Assembly (NCBI GenBank): GCA_030603745.1
Contig: JAUVXE010000004.1
Location: 62,001-126,000, forward strand
Source of the DNA: Coriobacteriia bacterium
GTDB lineage: Bacteria > Actinomycetota > Coriobacteriia > Anaerosomatales > SLCP01
Direction of reading: 5' to 3'
DNA: 64,000 bases
Part shown: positions 27,698-35,942 of the stretch, piece by piece
How positions within the stretch are numbered: position 1 is the first letter of the stretch
How the letters are laid out: every line of letters begins with the position of its first letter
Made by a program: the position numbers and the translations under genes
The notes under the pieces: model-generated
Seen by the model: the letters and a program-made list of their open reading frames with translations, nothing else
Databases searched by the model: none
Told to the model about the DNA's origin: nothing

Positions 27698-28114
27698 TCA
27701 GATGTGATACATCGGGGCGCCCTGCCGGTCGAGTTCCCGCTGCCGCGCGGCCAACTCCTCTATCGTGGTCTCGCCGAGGACGTCCTCGAGCCGCCGCGCC
27801 GCCGCTCCCCACATCTCTGAGACGGCCGATCCGGTGACCGCGGGCACGTCGAGCACCACCCCTTGCAGCGCGCGCACCACGTCGGCCACGGTGACCTCGC
27901 TCGCGGGCCGGGCGAGAGAGCTGCCGCCGCGGGCCCCGCGGTGACTGACCAGCAGTCCCTGCTTGCCGAGGGCGGTGACCTGCTGCTCGACGAACCGCCG
28001 GGGCAGGCCGAGCCGGTCGGCGACCTCGCCCGCGGCGATGGTGACGCCGGGGGGCAGCGACGCGATGGCGGTCATGGCGCGCAGGGCGTAGTCGAGACGC
28101 TGCGGGACCCGCAT
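27698..28114 (-). CDS. Rrf2-family transcriptional regulator without cluster cysteines
   Basis: A 138-residue winged-helix regulator of the Rrf2/IscR/NsrR/CymR family. It starts MRVPQRLDYALRAMTAIA and has the helix-turn-helix AAGEVADRLGLPRRFVEQQVTALGKQGLLVSHRGARGGSSLARPASEVTVADV region, the winged-helix core. There is no cysteine anywhere in the protein, so unlike IscR or NsrR it cannot hold an Fe-S cluster through cysteines and is closer to CymR-type members. The start has a GGGGAGGATG ribosome site. The target genes are unknown; it stands alone between livK and nfeD. Confidence 0.88.
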   Translation of the reverse strand: MRVPQRLDYALRAMTAIASLPPGVTIAAGEVADRLGLPRRFVEQQVTALGKQGLLVSHRGARGGSSLARPASEVTVADVVRALQGVVLDVPAVTGSAVSEMWGAAARRLEDVLGETTIEELAARQRELDRQGAPMYHI

Positions 28115-28299
28115 GAGCTCACATCCTCCCCTGTCGGGTATCGCACTTCATCCATCGGTATAGTGCATTCTGCAGCGGCGGAACCGCCGGGGTCAAGGGA
28201 TCCGCGACCCGGCACGCGCGGTGACCTCGTTGGGAATATAGTAGTGCCGTACGCACACCGATTTCGGGGGCGCGCTCCCCGAACGCCAAGGAGGCGTCG

Positions 28300-28755
28300 A
28301 TGGTCGAGATCTGGTTCTGGGTCTGGGTGTCGCTCGCTGCCATCCTGATGATCGCCGAGATATTCACGGCCGGCTTCTTCCTGCTCCCGTTCGGGATCGG
28401 GGCCGCCGTGGCCGCGTTGCTGGAGTTCCTCGGCGTGAGCATCGGCTGGCAGTGGACCGCGTTCATCGGCGTGTCGGCGGCCATGTTGGTGCTGCTGCGC
28501 CGCTACGCCGACCGCCTCACCCATGAGCCGCCGGTGCGCACCGGCGTCGACCGGCTCGTCGGGCTCTCCGGCGTGGTGATCGAGACGGTCGAGCCCGACT
28601 CGCCGCGCGGCATGGTGCGCATCCAGCGCGAGGAGTGGCGCGCCGACGCGCCCGGCCACGGCACGCTCGAGCCGGGAACGCGCGTCACGGTCGAACGCGT
28701 CGACGGCACCCACCTGATCGTCAGCCCGCAGTCCGCCGACACGCCCGCCGAGTAG
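28300..28755 (+). CDS. NfeD-family membrane protein
   Basis: A 151-residue short-form NfeD protein: two to three N-terminal hydrophobic segments (about 4-60) followed by a C-terminal OB-fold domain (about 85-147, [32 protein letters not shown]). Such proteins are partners of SPFH/stomatin proteins in membrane microdomains, and an SPFH gene follows 26 bp later. The ATG has an AAGGAGG ribosome site. Confidence 0.9.
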   Translation: MVEIWFWVWVSLAAILMIAEIFTAGFFLLPFGIGAAVAALLEFLGVSIGWQWTAFIGVSAAMLVLLRRYADRLTHEPPVRTGVDRLVGLSGVVIETVEPDSPRGMVRIQREEWRADAPGHGTLEPGTRVTVERVDGTHLIVSPQSADTPAE

Positions 28756-28781
28756 TCCGGGCCGAGAAGAAGGAGTCACGC

Positions 28782-29717
28782 ATGCTGCTGAACCAGGGAG
28801 TCACCGCCGTCCTGTTCGGCTCGATCGTCATCCTCGTGCTGCTGGTCTACGCCATCGCCGCGATCCGCATCGTGCGGCCGTACGAGAAGGGCATCGTGGA
28901 GCGGTTCGGCAAGTACCAGCGCACGTTCGACTCGGGACTGCACTTCATCATCCCGTTCGTCGACCGGATCACCAAGGTCGACATGCGCGAGAACGTGGTC
29001 GACGTGCCGCCCCAGGAGGTCATCACGAGCGACAACGTCGTGGTGACGGTCGACGCGGTCGTCTACTACGAGGCGACCGACCCGGTGAAGCTCATGTACA
29101 ACGTCGCGAACTTCTACATGGCCGCCACCAAGCTCGCCCAGACCAACCTGCGTAACGTCATCGGCGAGATGCAGCTCGACGAGTCGCTCACCAGCCGCGA
29201 GAAGATCAACGCCGCGCTTCGACAGATCCTCGACGACGCCACCGACAAGTGGGGCGTGCGCATCGTGCGCGTCGAGCTCCAGCGCATCGAGCCGCCCATC
29301 GACGTGACCGAGGCGATGCACCGCCAGATGAAGGCCGAGCGGGAGCGGCGCGCCGTGATCCTCGAGGCCGACGGCGACAAGCAGGCCAAGATCGCCCGGG
29401 CCGAGGGCTCCAAGCAGGCCGCGATCCTCGAGGCCGAAGGACGAGCGCAGGCGATCAAGGAGGTCGCCGAGGCCGATAAGTTCGAGAAGCTCACGGTCGC
29501 CGAGGGTGAGGCGCTCGCGATCAAGTCGGTCTTCAGCGCGATCCACGAAGGCGACCCCACAAACGACCTCATAGCGATCCGCTACCTCGAGTCGCTCAAG
29601 GCGATCGCCGAGGGCGAGGCGAACAAGGTCTTCCTGCCGATGGAGGTGAGCGGCATCCTCGGCTCGATCGGCGGGGTCGCGGAGCTGTTCAAGGACCGGC
29701 AGCCGACCGAGGGGTAG
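28782..29717 (+). CDS. SPFH/stomatin-family membrane protein
   Basis: A 311-residue stomatin/QmcA-type protein. An N-terminal membrane helix (about 8-30) is followed by the SPFH/band-7 domain ([51 protein letters not shown] region) and a long alanine/glutamate-rich coiled-coil segment (about 180-255) with ILEAEG-type repeats. It assembles into membrane scaffolds and may regulate proteases such as FtsH. The preceding NfeD gene is its usual partner. ATG at 28782 follows an AAGGAG site. Confidence 0.92.
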   Translation: MLLNQGVTAVLFGSIVILVLLVYAIAAIRIVRPYEKGIVERFGKYQRTFDSGLHFIIPFVDRITKVDMRENVVDVPPQEVITSDNVVVTVDAVVYYEATDPVKLMYNVANFYMAATKLAQTNLRNVIGEMQLDESLTSREKINAALRQILDDATDKWGVRIVRVELQRIEPPIDVTEAMHRQMKAERERRAVILEADGDKQAKIARAEGSKQAAILEAEGRAQAIKEVAEADKFEKLTVAEGEALAIKSVFSAIHEGDPTNDLIAIRYLESLKAIAEGEANKVFLPMEVSGILGSIGGVAELFKDRQPTEG

Positions 29718-29750
29718 GCGTCGGAGAGCGGGGCCCGGTTCGCGTGCGGC

Positions 29751-30404
29751 TCAGACGGTCACGAACACGTAGCCGTCCCGCACGCTCACCGGATAGGTCG
29801 CCACGTCGGCGCCCGGATGGTCCGTGGTGCCGTCACGGACGTCGAAGCGCCAGCCATGCCACGGGCAGATCGCCGCGTGGCCGTCGAGGAACCCTTGCCC
29901 GAGCGGGCCGAAAGCGTGGCGGCACACGTTGCCGAGTGCGAAGAACTCGTCGCCCACCCGGGCCAGCGCGACCTCGCGCTTACCGATGCGCACGGTGCGC
30001 AGCGTGCCCGGTGGGAACTCGTCGGCCAACGCGACCGGTACCTCGGCGGGGCCTTCGGGCACCTCGATCACGCCGTGCAGCTCGCCGCCGTCCTCGACGT
30101 CCGTCCGGACGAACAGGCCGCACCAGCACTTCCGCAACTTGGCGAACTGGTCGGCGTAGAACGGGATGCACGGGCAGACGATCTTGACGTCTTCCTTGGG
30201 GTCGCCCGTGCGCACCCGGCACGGGCAGTAGACGTCGCCGGCCTCGTCGAGGATCTCGATCTCGGCCTCGAGCACCTCGGCGACGAACTCCTCGTCGTCG
30301 TTGAACCGGTACCCGAGCCGCTCGACGAAGGGCGCCATATAGGCCCTGAGGTCGCCGGCGGTCGTCCCCTCGGGGAACCGTCGGCGCGGTCCTGCGGCGC
30401 TCAC
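29751..30404 (-). CDS. ferredoxin-thioredoxin reductase catalytic domain - Rieske [2Fe-2S] fusion
   Basis: A 217-residue fusion. The N-terminal part (about 15-105) has the cysteine pattern of the FTR catalytic chain: CPCR, then VCPCIP and CWCGLF, which in FTR bind a [4Fe-4S] cluster next to a redox disulfide. The C-terminal part (about 118-215) is a Rieske domain with CRHAFGPLGQG and CPWHGWRFD ligands (C-x-H, C-x2-H). A GTG start overlaps the glutaredoxin stop as GTGA. A plausible role is passing electrons from the Rieske cluster through the FTR centre to glutaredoxin or thioredoxin; this is inference. Confidence 0.85.
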   Translation of the reverse strand: MSAAGPRRRFPEGTTAGDLRAYMAPFVERLGYRFNDDEEFVAEVLEAEIEILDEAGDVYCPCRVRTGDPKEDVKIVCPCIPFYADQFAKLRKCWCGLFVRTDVEDGGELHGVIEVPEGPAEVPVALADEFPPGTLRTVRIGKREVALARVGDEFFALGNVCRHAFGPLGQGFLDGHAAICPWHGWRFDVRDGTTDHPGADVATYPVSVRDGYVFVTV

Positions 30405-30646
30405 AGGTCCAACAGCTCCCGGATCCGCTTCTTGTTGAAGCCCACGATGACCTCGTCACCCATGACCACGACCGGGAACGACGCCCCGCCCGAGAGCTCC
30501 CGCACCTCGGCGATGGCCGCCTCCTTCTCGGCGCCGTCGAGCTTGTCGACCTCGGTCATCTCGTACTCGACCGACGCACTGTCGAGGAACTTCTTGGTCA
30601 TCCGACAGTACGGGCAGGTCGAGAGCGCATAGAGTCGAATCTGCAT
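30401..30646 (-). CDS. glutaredoxin
   Basis: An 81-residue thioredoxin-fold protein with redox motif STCPYCRMTKKFLD (CPYC at about 10-13), a cis-proline region ASFPVVVMGDEVIVGFN, and the family's length. It overlaps the FTR-Rieske gene by 4 bp. Pairs of glutaredoxin and FTR catalytic-type proteins occur in several anaerobes and suggest the FTR-like protein reduces this glutaredoxin in place of glutathione. Confidence 0.93.
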   Translation of the reverse strand: MQIRLYALSTCPYCRMTKKFLDSASVEYEMTEVDKLDGAEKEAAIAEVRELSGGASFPVVVMGDEVIVGFNKKRIRELLDL

Positions 30647-30816
30647 CGGTCCTCCTCGCCGGCGGTGCCGGGTCCGGTCGCTTTCCTGTGCTGTCTATTC
30701 CACAACGGGACCCGGCAGGAACGGAAGATTCGGCGGAGGAGCGGCGCCCCGGGCCGGCTGCGGCGGCCGGATGCCGGTGCGGTGCGGATGTCGCAGGCGC
30801 GCGCTACAATCGCCGC

Positions 30817-31659
30817 ATGACCGCACTCCCCCACACCCCCGCGCGGCCCGCGTCGTGCGCGCTCGCCGTCCACGTGCTTGGCTCGGGCTCGGCGGGCAAC
30901 GCGCTCGCGGTGCGCGGCCCGGGAGGCGTCGTGCTGCTCGACTGCGGCCTGTCCGCCCGTGAGACCGTGCGCCGGCTCGACCTCGTCGGCATCGCCGCCG
31001 AGGAGGTCCGGGCCGTCGTGGTCAGCCACGAGCACTCCGACCACCTCAAGGGCGTGCGGGTCCTCGCGAAGCGTCTCGGCCTGACCGTGTGGGCCTCGGC
31101 CGGTACGCGCCGCGCGGCCGCTCCCGACGCGCTCGGCGCCGACGTGCGCACGGTGCGCGACGGCGACCGCTTCGAGGTCGCGGGCCTGACGGTGCACGCC
31201 TTCCGCACCTCGCATGACGCCGCCGAACCGCTCGGGTTCCGCTTCGACGCTCCGAGGGGCCCCTCGCTCGGCGTGCTGACCGACACCGGCGAGCTGACCG
31301 GGGAGGCGCGCGAGGCGCTGGCCGACTGCGAGCTCCTCGGCATCGAGAGCAACCACTGCCCCGACCTCCTCGCGGCCGGCCCCTATCCGGCGTTCCTCAA
31401 GCGCCGCATCGCCTCGGCCACGGGGCACCTCTCCAACTCCGACGCCGCCTCGGCGCTCGGCCTGCTCGCCACCGACCGGCTCCGCGCGGTCGTCGCGCTC
31501 CACCTCTCCGCCACCAACAACGCCGCCCCGCTCGCCGCCGCGGCGCTCGGCCGGGCGCTCGAGAGGCTCTCGCATCCCGCCCGCGTGATCACGGCCTCGC
31601 AGGTCGACGTCTGCGCCGTGGGCGCGCCGATGGCACACGACGTGCAGCAGCGACCATAG
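30817..31659 (+). CDS. MBL-fold metallohydrolase, WalJ/YycJ-like
   Basis: A 280-residue metallo-beta-lactamase-fold protein. LGSGSAGNALAVRGPGGVVLLDCGLS opens the domain, followed by the metal-binding VVVSHEHSDHLKGV (HxHxDH), TDTGEL and ESNHC segments, and a late ATGHLSNSDAASAL with another metal ligand. These match the YycJ/WalJ group, implicated in DNA repair and cell-wall/division coordination in Firmicutes. The substrate is unknown. It is followed by a short membrane peptide gene and DUF1284 on the same strand. Confidence 0.88.
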   Translation: MTALPHTPARPASCALAVHVLGSGSAGNALAVRGPGGVVLLDCGLSARETVRRLDLVGIAAEEVRAVVVSHEHSDHLKGVRVLAKRLGLTVWASAGTRRAAAPDALGADVRTVRDGDRFEVAGLTVHAFRTSHDAAEPLGFRFDAPRGPSLGVLTDTGELTGEAREALADCELLGIESNHCPDLLAAGPYPAFLKRRIASATGHLSNSDAASALGLLATDRLRAVVALHLSATNNAAPLAAAALGRALERLSHPARVITASQVDVCAVGAPMAHDVQQRP

Positions 31660-31679
31660 CCAAGCCGAGGAGACCGCCC

Positions 31680-31850
31680 GTGGACACCGCTCACACCATC
31701 ATCGTGCGTTTCGCGGCCCTGGCCGCGCTCGCGCTCGTGGTCTCGATCGGTGCCCACCTCGCGGCGGTCGAGCTCGCGGCTCGCGCCACGCCGCCCTCGG
31801 TGATGGGCCCCGGCTACAACGCGCCGCCGCCCGTGATCCCGGTGAGTTGA
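31680..31850 (+). CDS. small single-span membrane protein (56 aa)
   Basis: A short reading frame starting at GTG 31680 with a strong GAGGAGA ribosome site (31667-31673, 6-base spacer). It encodes 56 residues: an N-terminal MDTAHTIIV, one membrane helix (about 8-33) and a proline-rich tail PGYNAPPPVIPVS. It fills the gap between the WalJ-like gene and DUF1284, and its stop lies 5 bp before the DUF1284 ATG, which supports a real operon gene. No family is recognised. Confidence 0.6.
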   Translation: MDTAHTIIVRFAALAALALVVSIGAHLAAVELAARATPPSVMGPGYNAPPPVIPVS

Positions 31851-31855
31851 CTGCC

Positions 31856-32272
31856 ATGAACGCGCGCGGTCCGCGCATCCGGGGACACCACCTCATCTGC
31901 CTGCAGTTCTTCCACGGCGAAGGCTACGCCCCGGCGTACGTCCGCAACCTGTTCGACGTGATCAGGCGACTGACCGAGGAGGGCGGGCGGATCGTCACCG
32001 GGCCCGACGACGTGTGCGCGGCGTGCCCCTCGCTCGTGGACGGGCGCTGCTCGCGCGAGCCTGAGGGCGAGGAGGAGATCCGGATCCTCGACTCGCTCGC
32101 GCTCGAGCTGCTCGGCCTCAAGGCCGGCGACGACTTCGACTACGGCGAGGTGAGCGTCTGGGTCCCGCGCATCCTCGACCGCTGGCACATGCTCGCGTGC
32201 GACGGGTGCGAGTGGGAGGCGAACTGTCGCCCGCTCATCTCGCTGAACACGCGCTTCCCTATCGAGCAGTGA
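31856..32272 (+). CDS. DUF1284 domain protein
   Basis: A 138-residue cytoplasmic protein matching the DUF1284 layout: IRGHHLICLQFFHGEGYAPAYVRN at the N-terminus, then a cysteine pair region DVCAACPSLVDGRCSRE and, near the C-terminus, CDGCEWEANC. The arrangement of conserved histidines and cysteines suggests metal or Fe-S binding, but no function is established. It is convergent with the btu operon and overlaps the 3' end of btuD by 14 bp. Confidence 0.85.
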   Translation: MNARGPRIRGHHLICLQFFHGEGYAPAYVRNLFDVIRRLTEEGGRIVTGPDDVCAACPSLVDGRCSREPEGEEEIRILDSLALELLGLKAGDDFDYGEVSVWVPRILDRWHMLACDGCEWEANCRPLISLNTRFPIEQ

Positions 32273-33512
32273 ACCGCTCGAGGGCGGCGAGCACGGAGTC
32301 GATGTCCCCGGGCACCGATAGCGCGCCGGCCGCCGCAAGACCCTCCGCGAGTCGCGCCGCCTCGCCGCCGCTGAAGTCCCGCTCCCCGCGGAACCCGTCG
32401 GCGAACACCACCCGCGGGGCGACCTCGGCGAGCGCCCGCAGGTTGCCGAGGTTCGCCCGGCCGAAGGGGACGTCGGCGACGACGACCGCGTCCGCCGTTG
32501 CGGCCATCCGCGCGACGGCGGCCTCGGCCCGGGGGTCGACCTCGCCGAAGGCCGGCAGCGCCACGTGCTCGAGACCGAGTGCCGCGGCGACCGCCTGGTC
32601 GACGTCGCCCCGGTTGAGTGCGCCGGCGCTGACGGCGTAACCGGCGAGGTGGAGCCGGCGCATGAGGGCGGCGGCCGTGCCTGAGCCGCCGATCACGAGC
32701 ACGCTCCCCAGCCCCGCGGCGGGCACGGCCTCCTCGCGCAGGACCGGCGTGACGGACACGGCGCCTGTGACCGGATCGGCACCAACCACCGCGCGCACGC
32801 GGAAGACCTCGGAGAGCATGCCGGCGGTGAGCACCGCGGGCGGAGGCGCCGCCTCGCCGAGCGCGCCGCCAGCGACCACCGCGAGGCGGTCGCTGTAGCG
32901 CGCGGCGAGATCGAGGTCGTGGAAGACGGCGAGCACGGCCATTCCCGCGTCGGCGAGCTCGCGCACGAGGTCGAGCACCTGCATCCGGTGGTTCAGGTCG
33001 AGGTGGCTCGTGGCCTCGTCGAGGAGGAGCACCTCGGGTTCCTGCGCGAGCGCCTGCGCAAGCGCGAGGCGCTGGAGGTCGCCGCCGGAGAGCGTGTCGA
33101 CGGGCTCCTCGGCGAGGCGCAGGGTGTCGGTCCGGGCCATGACCTCCTCGGCGAGGGACGTGTCGGCGGCTGAGAGCTGCTGCAGCCGGCCGAGGTGCGG
33201 ATGACGCCCCATGAGCACGAACTCCCGCGCGGTGAACGAGAACGTCGCGCTCACCTGTTGCGGCACGACACCCACCCGGCGCGCGCGCTCCCTCGGCGTG
33301 AGGCCGGCGAGCGAGCGGCCCGAGAGGGTGACCTCGCCGTCCGAGATGCGCGCGCTTCCGGTGACGGCACGCAGCAGCGTGGACTTGCCCGCGCCGTTCG
33401 GGCCGATGAGCCCCACCACCTCGCCTGCCGCGACGCGCAGTCTCGCCGAGGAGACCACCTCGACCCCGGGGTAGCCCACCGTCGCCGCCTCGTATGCGAG
33501 CCGCACGCTCAC
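32259..33512 (-). CDS. btuD: cobalamin ABC transporter ATP-binding protein with C-terminal extension
   Basis: A 417-residue FecE/BtuD-type ATPase. Walker A GPNGAGKSTLL, signature LSGGDLQRLALAQALA and Walker B VLLLDEATSHLDLN lie in the first ~240 residues. The remaining ~170 residues form a separate Rossmann-like domain (VLVIGGSGTAAALMRRLHLAGYAVSAGALNRGDVD) seen in a subset of B12/haem-type ATPases of anaerobes. The GTG at 33510-33512 overlaps the permease stop as GTGA; an ATG at 33540-33542 is an alternative. Cobalamin specificity is inferred from the upstream riboswitch. Confidence 0.85.
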   Translation of the reverse strand: MSVRLAYEAATVGYPGVEVVSSARLRVAAGEVVGLIGPNGAGKSTLLRAVTGSARISDGEVTLSGRSLAGLTPRERARRVGVVPQQVSATFSFTAREFVLMGRHPHLGRLQQLSAADTSLAEEVMARTDTLRLAEEPVDTLSGGDLQRLALAQALAQEPEVLLLDEATSHLDLNHRMQVLDLVRELADAGMAVLAVFHDLDLAARYSDRLAVVAGGALGEAAPPPAVLTAGMLSEVFRVRAVVGADPVTGAVSVTPVLREEAVPAAGLGSVLVIGGSGTAAALMRRLHLAGYAVSAGALNRGDVDQAVAAALGLEHVALPAFGEVDPRAEAAVARMAATADAVVVADVPFGRANLGNLRALAEVAPRVVFADGFRGERDFSGGEAARLAEGLAAAGALSVPGDIDSVLAALERFTAR

Positions 33513-34540
33513 CGGTGGCCGTTCCTGCGTACGAGCAGCCATACGAAGAACGGGCCTCCCACGAGCGCGGTCACGATGCCCACGGGGATCTCGACCGGGG
33601 CGAGCACCGTGCGCGCGACGAGGTCGGCGAGCACCATCACCACGGCGCCGCCGAGCGCGGAGGCGGGCAGGAGCACCCGGTGGTCAGGGCCGAGCGCCAG
33701 ACGGACCATGTGCGGCGTCATGAGCCCCACGAAGCCGATCAGGCCCGACACGGCGACCGCCGCCGCCACGAGCACCGCCCCGGCCGCGAGGATGACGCGC
33801 TTGAAGCGCTCGACGTCCACGCCGAGCTCGGCGGCACGGTCCTCGCCGAGGAGCATCAGGTTGAGCTCGCGGGTGGAGAGCAGCGGCACGGCGATCCCGG
33901 CGAGCAGCATCGGCGTGACCATCCACACGTAGGGCCACGACGCCGCGGTCAGGCCGCCCATCATCCAGAACACCACGCTCGTCATCGACTCGCGGAAGAA
34001 CACCATGACGAACGACGTCATCGCCGAGAGCACATAGGAGATCGCCACGCCGGCGAGCAGCAGCGAGGTCACGTCGAGCGCTCCGCGAAGCGACGCAAGG
34101 CGCACCACGAACACGATCGTGAGCACCGCGCCGAGGAACGCGCCCGCCGGCACCACGCCGAACCGCAGTGCCGTGGCCGAGGCGGTCAGCGTGAGCGCGA
34201 TGACCGCGCCGAGCCCCGCGCCCGCCGACATGCCGAGGATGTAGGGGTCGGCGAGGGGGTTGCGGAAGAGCGCCTGGTAGAGCACGCCCGCCGAGGCGAG
34301 GCACGCGCCCACGAGCGCGGCGAGCACCACCCTCGGCAGGCGGATGTCCACGATGACGGCGTCCCCAGGAACCCGCGCCTCGCCCGCGAGCGCACGGCCG
34401 ATCGCGCGCACGATGTCGGCGGGACCAACCGGCACCGCACCGAGGCCGACACCCGCGAGCATCGCCACGGCCAGCAGCGCGAGAAGCGCCGCCAGCACGA
34501 CGGTGCGGCGGGTGCGGCCAGGGTGCGGTGCGGCGGTCAT
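33509..34540 (-). CDS. btuC: cobalamin ABC transporter permease (FecCD family)
   Basis: A 343-residue polytopic permease with nine to ten hydrophobic segments. It has the family landmarks RLPRVVLAALVGACLASAGVLYQALFRNPLADPYILGMSAGAGLGA and the C-terminal GFVGLMTPHMVRLALGPDHR. It pairs with the ATPase downstream and the binding protein upstream. The family also transports siderophores and haem; the cobalamin assignment rests on the riboswitch. Confidence 0.88.
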   Translation of the reverse strand: MTAAPHPGRTRRTVVLAALLALLAVAMLAGVGLGAVPVGPADIVRAIGRALAGEARVPGDAVIVDIRLPRVVLAALVGACLASAGVLYQALFRNPLADPYILGMSAGAGLGAVIALTLTASATALRFGVVPAGAFLGAVLTIVFVVRLASLRGALDVTSLLLAGVAISYVLSAMTSFVMVFFRESMTSVVFWMMGGLTAASWPYVWMVTPMLLAGIAVPLLSTRELNLMLLGEDRAAELGVDVERFKRVILAAGAVLVAAAVAVSGLIGFVGLMTPHMVRLALGPDHRVLLPASALGGAVVMVLADLVARTVLAPVEIPVGIVTALVGGPFFVWLLVRRNGHR

Positions 34541-34561
34541 CGCGCGATCTCCTCGGCGGGA

Positions 34562-35527
34562 CTAGAAGGCGTCGGGGTGGAGCGCCTCGGCGATCTGGCG
34601 CACGCCCTCGACCACACGCGGACCGGGACGGGACACGAGGTTGTCCTCGAGCACGAAGACGCGGCCGGCCGTCACGGCGGAGAGCGTGCCGTAACCGGGG
34701 CGCGAGGCGAGATCGGCCGGGTCGGACATGGAGCCGAGGGTCGCGAGGTAGACGGCCGGGTCGTCGGTCACGAGCTGCTCGACCGAGTAGGGCACGTAGC
34801 CCTCCTGGGTCACGACGTTGCTGCCGCCGGCGGCGCGGATGAGGTCGTCGAGGAGCGTGCCCGGGCCCGCGGTGAAGAGCGGCTCCTGCGCGATCTCGAG
34901 GAAGCAGGTGACCGGCTCGGCATCACCGATGGCGTCGGTGATCGCGTCGAGGTCGCCGCGCATCGAGGCGACGAGCGTGTCGGCGGCCTCGCTCTCGCCG
35001 AGGACCGTGCCCACCATCTCGATGGAGACGAAGAGGCTCTCGAGGTCGGCGGGGTCGACCGCGACCACGGTGGCGCCGAGCTCCTCGAGCTGGGTGATCA
35101 CCTCGGCCTGCACGCCGGTGGTGGCGAGCACGAGGTCGGCCTCGGCGGCGGCGACCGCCTCGAGGTTGGGACCGGCGAAGTCGCCCACGACCGCGAGGTC
35201 GGCCACCTCGGCGGGGTAGTCGTCGAACGAGGTCACGCCCACGAGCTTGTCCAGCGCGCCGAGCGCCGCGACGATCTCGGTGTTGGAGGGCGCGAGGCTC
35301 ACGATCCGCTGCGGCTCGGCCTCGATGGTCACGCTGCGTCCGGCATCGTCGGTGACAGTGACCGGGAACGCCTCGGCGGGAGCGGCGGCCTCCGGCTCGG
35401 GGGCGGGAACGTCGGCCCCGGTGCCGCCGCAGCCGGCGAGCGGCAGGGCGAGCGCCACGAGCAGGGTGAGCGCCACGAGCAGGATCGGGCGGGCGGTGCG
35501 GCGGTGCGGGCGGTGCTGTCGGTACAT
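34562..35527 (-). CDS. btuF: cobalamin ABC transporter substrate-binding lipoprotein
   Basis: A 321-residue BtuF-like protein. The signal peptide ends with lipobox PLAGC near residue 33. The mature part has VTVTDDAGRSVTIEAEPQRIVSLAPSNTEIVAALGALDKLVGVTSFDDYPAE, the typical opening of helical-backbone class III binding proteins, and ends with GPRVVEGVRQIAEALHPD. ATG at 35525-35527 has an AGGAGG ribosome site 6 bp upstream. It is the first gene after the cobalamin riboswitch. Confidence 0.88.
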   Translation of the reverse strand: MYRQHRPHRRTARPILLVALTLLVALALPLAGCGGTGADVPAPEPEAAAPAEAFPVTVTDDAGRSVTIEAEPQRIVSLAPSNTEIVAALGALDKLVGVTSFDDYPAEVADLAVVGDFAGPNLEAVAAAEADLVLATTGVQAEVITQLEELGATVVAVDPADLESLFVSIEMVGTVLGESEAADTLVASMRGDLDAITDAIGDAEPVTCFLEIAQEPLFTAGPGTLLDDLIRAAGGSNVVTQEGYVPYSVEQLVTDDPAVYLATLGSMSDPADLASRPGYGTLSAVTAGRVFVLEDNLVSRPGPRVVEGVRQIAEALHPDAF

Positions 35528-35564
35528 GTGGTGCCTCCTCATCGGTCCAGCGGCCCACGCACAG

Positions 35565-35600
35565 AGAAGACCCGTCACTCGTGTCGAGTGCGGGTCCTCT
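35565..35600 (-). terminator. hairpin between the cobalamin riboswitch and btuF
   Basis: Arms 35569-35580 region and 35586-35596 region form a 12-bp stem (GACCCG then CACTCG against CGAGTG then CGGGTC) with one bulged T and a TGT loop; three further pairs extend it to 35565-35600. On the minus strand it is followed by the pyrimidine-rich TCTTCTCTGT. It lies between the aptamer and the btuF ribosome site, where an attenuator would sit. It may be the expression platform of the riboswitch. Confidence 0.5.
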
Positions 35601-35700
35601 CGGTGTCGGCGGGTTGCCTCGTGAGCCGGGACTGCCCCGGGGGTCGTGCGCTCCCGGTCCGGCACGCGATCAAGCCTCATCACCTCGAAGGCCGCGTCGC

Positions 35701-35830
35701 GCGTGTCCTGGCAGGTCTCCTGACTTCGGGGGCTCCGCGAGTTCGCGAGGCCCCGCTTCACAGTGGCGGGTCCGTGCCGGGATCTCACCGGCTTCCCTAT
35801 TCTCCCGACGCATCGGGCACCAGGGCACGC
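35701..35830 (-). promoter_or_regulatory. cobalamin riboswitch
   Basis: On the minus strand this region shows the aptamer landmarks in order: GGGAAGCCGGTG, GATCCCGGCACGGACC, the B12-box-like CCGCCACTGTGAAGCGG, and GAAGTCAGGAGACCTGCC. The closing P1 stem pairs GCGTGCCCTGG (35820-35830) with CCAGGACACGC (35701-35711) with one mismatch. It precedes btuFCD by about 170 bp and indicates repression of B12 import when adenosylcobalamin is plentiful. The rest of the 35528-35942 gap holds only the hairpin at 35565-35600. Confidence 0.93.
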
Positions 35831-35942
35831 ATATCCAGTTGTGCGACGCATCGTAGCGCACGCGCGGGTGCGGGGGAAGTGCCGGGCGCGGCGAGGCCGG
35901 AGCCGACGTGGAGGCGCCAGGGCCTCGGCGGCGGCGCTCCGC

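Noticed and set aside
28201-28260. TATAGT at 28237-28242 as the nfeD promoter
   Set aside because: The -10-like hexamer is good, but no -35 match was found at a suitable distance, so it was not listed as a promoter.
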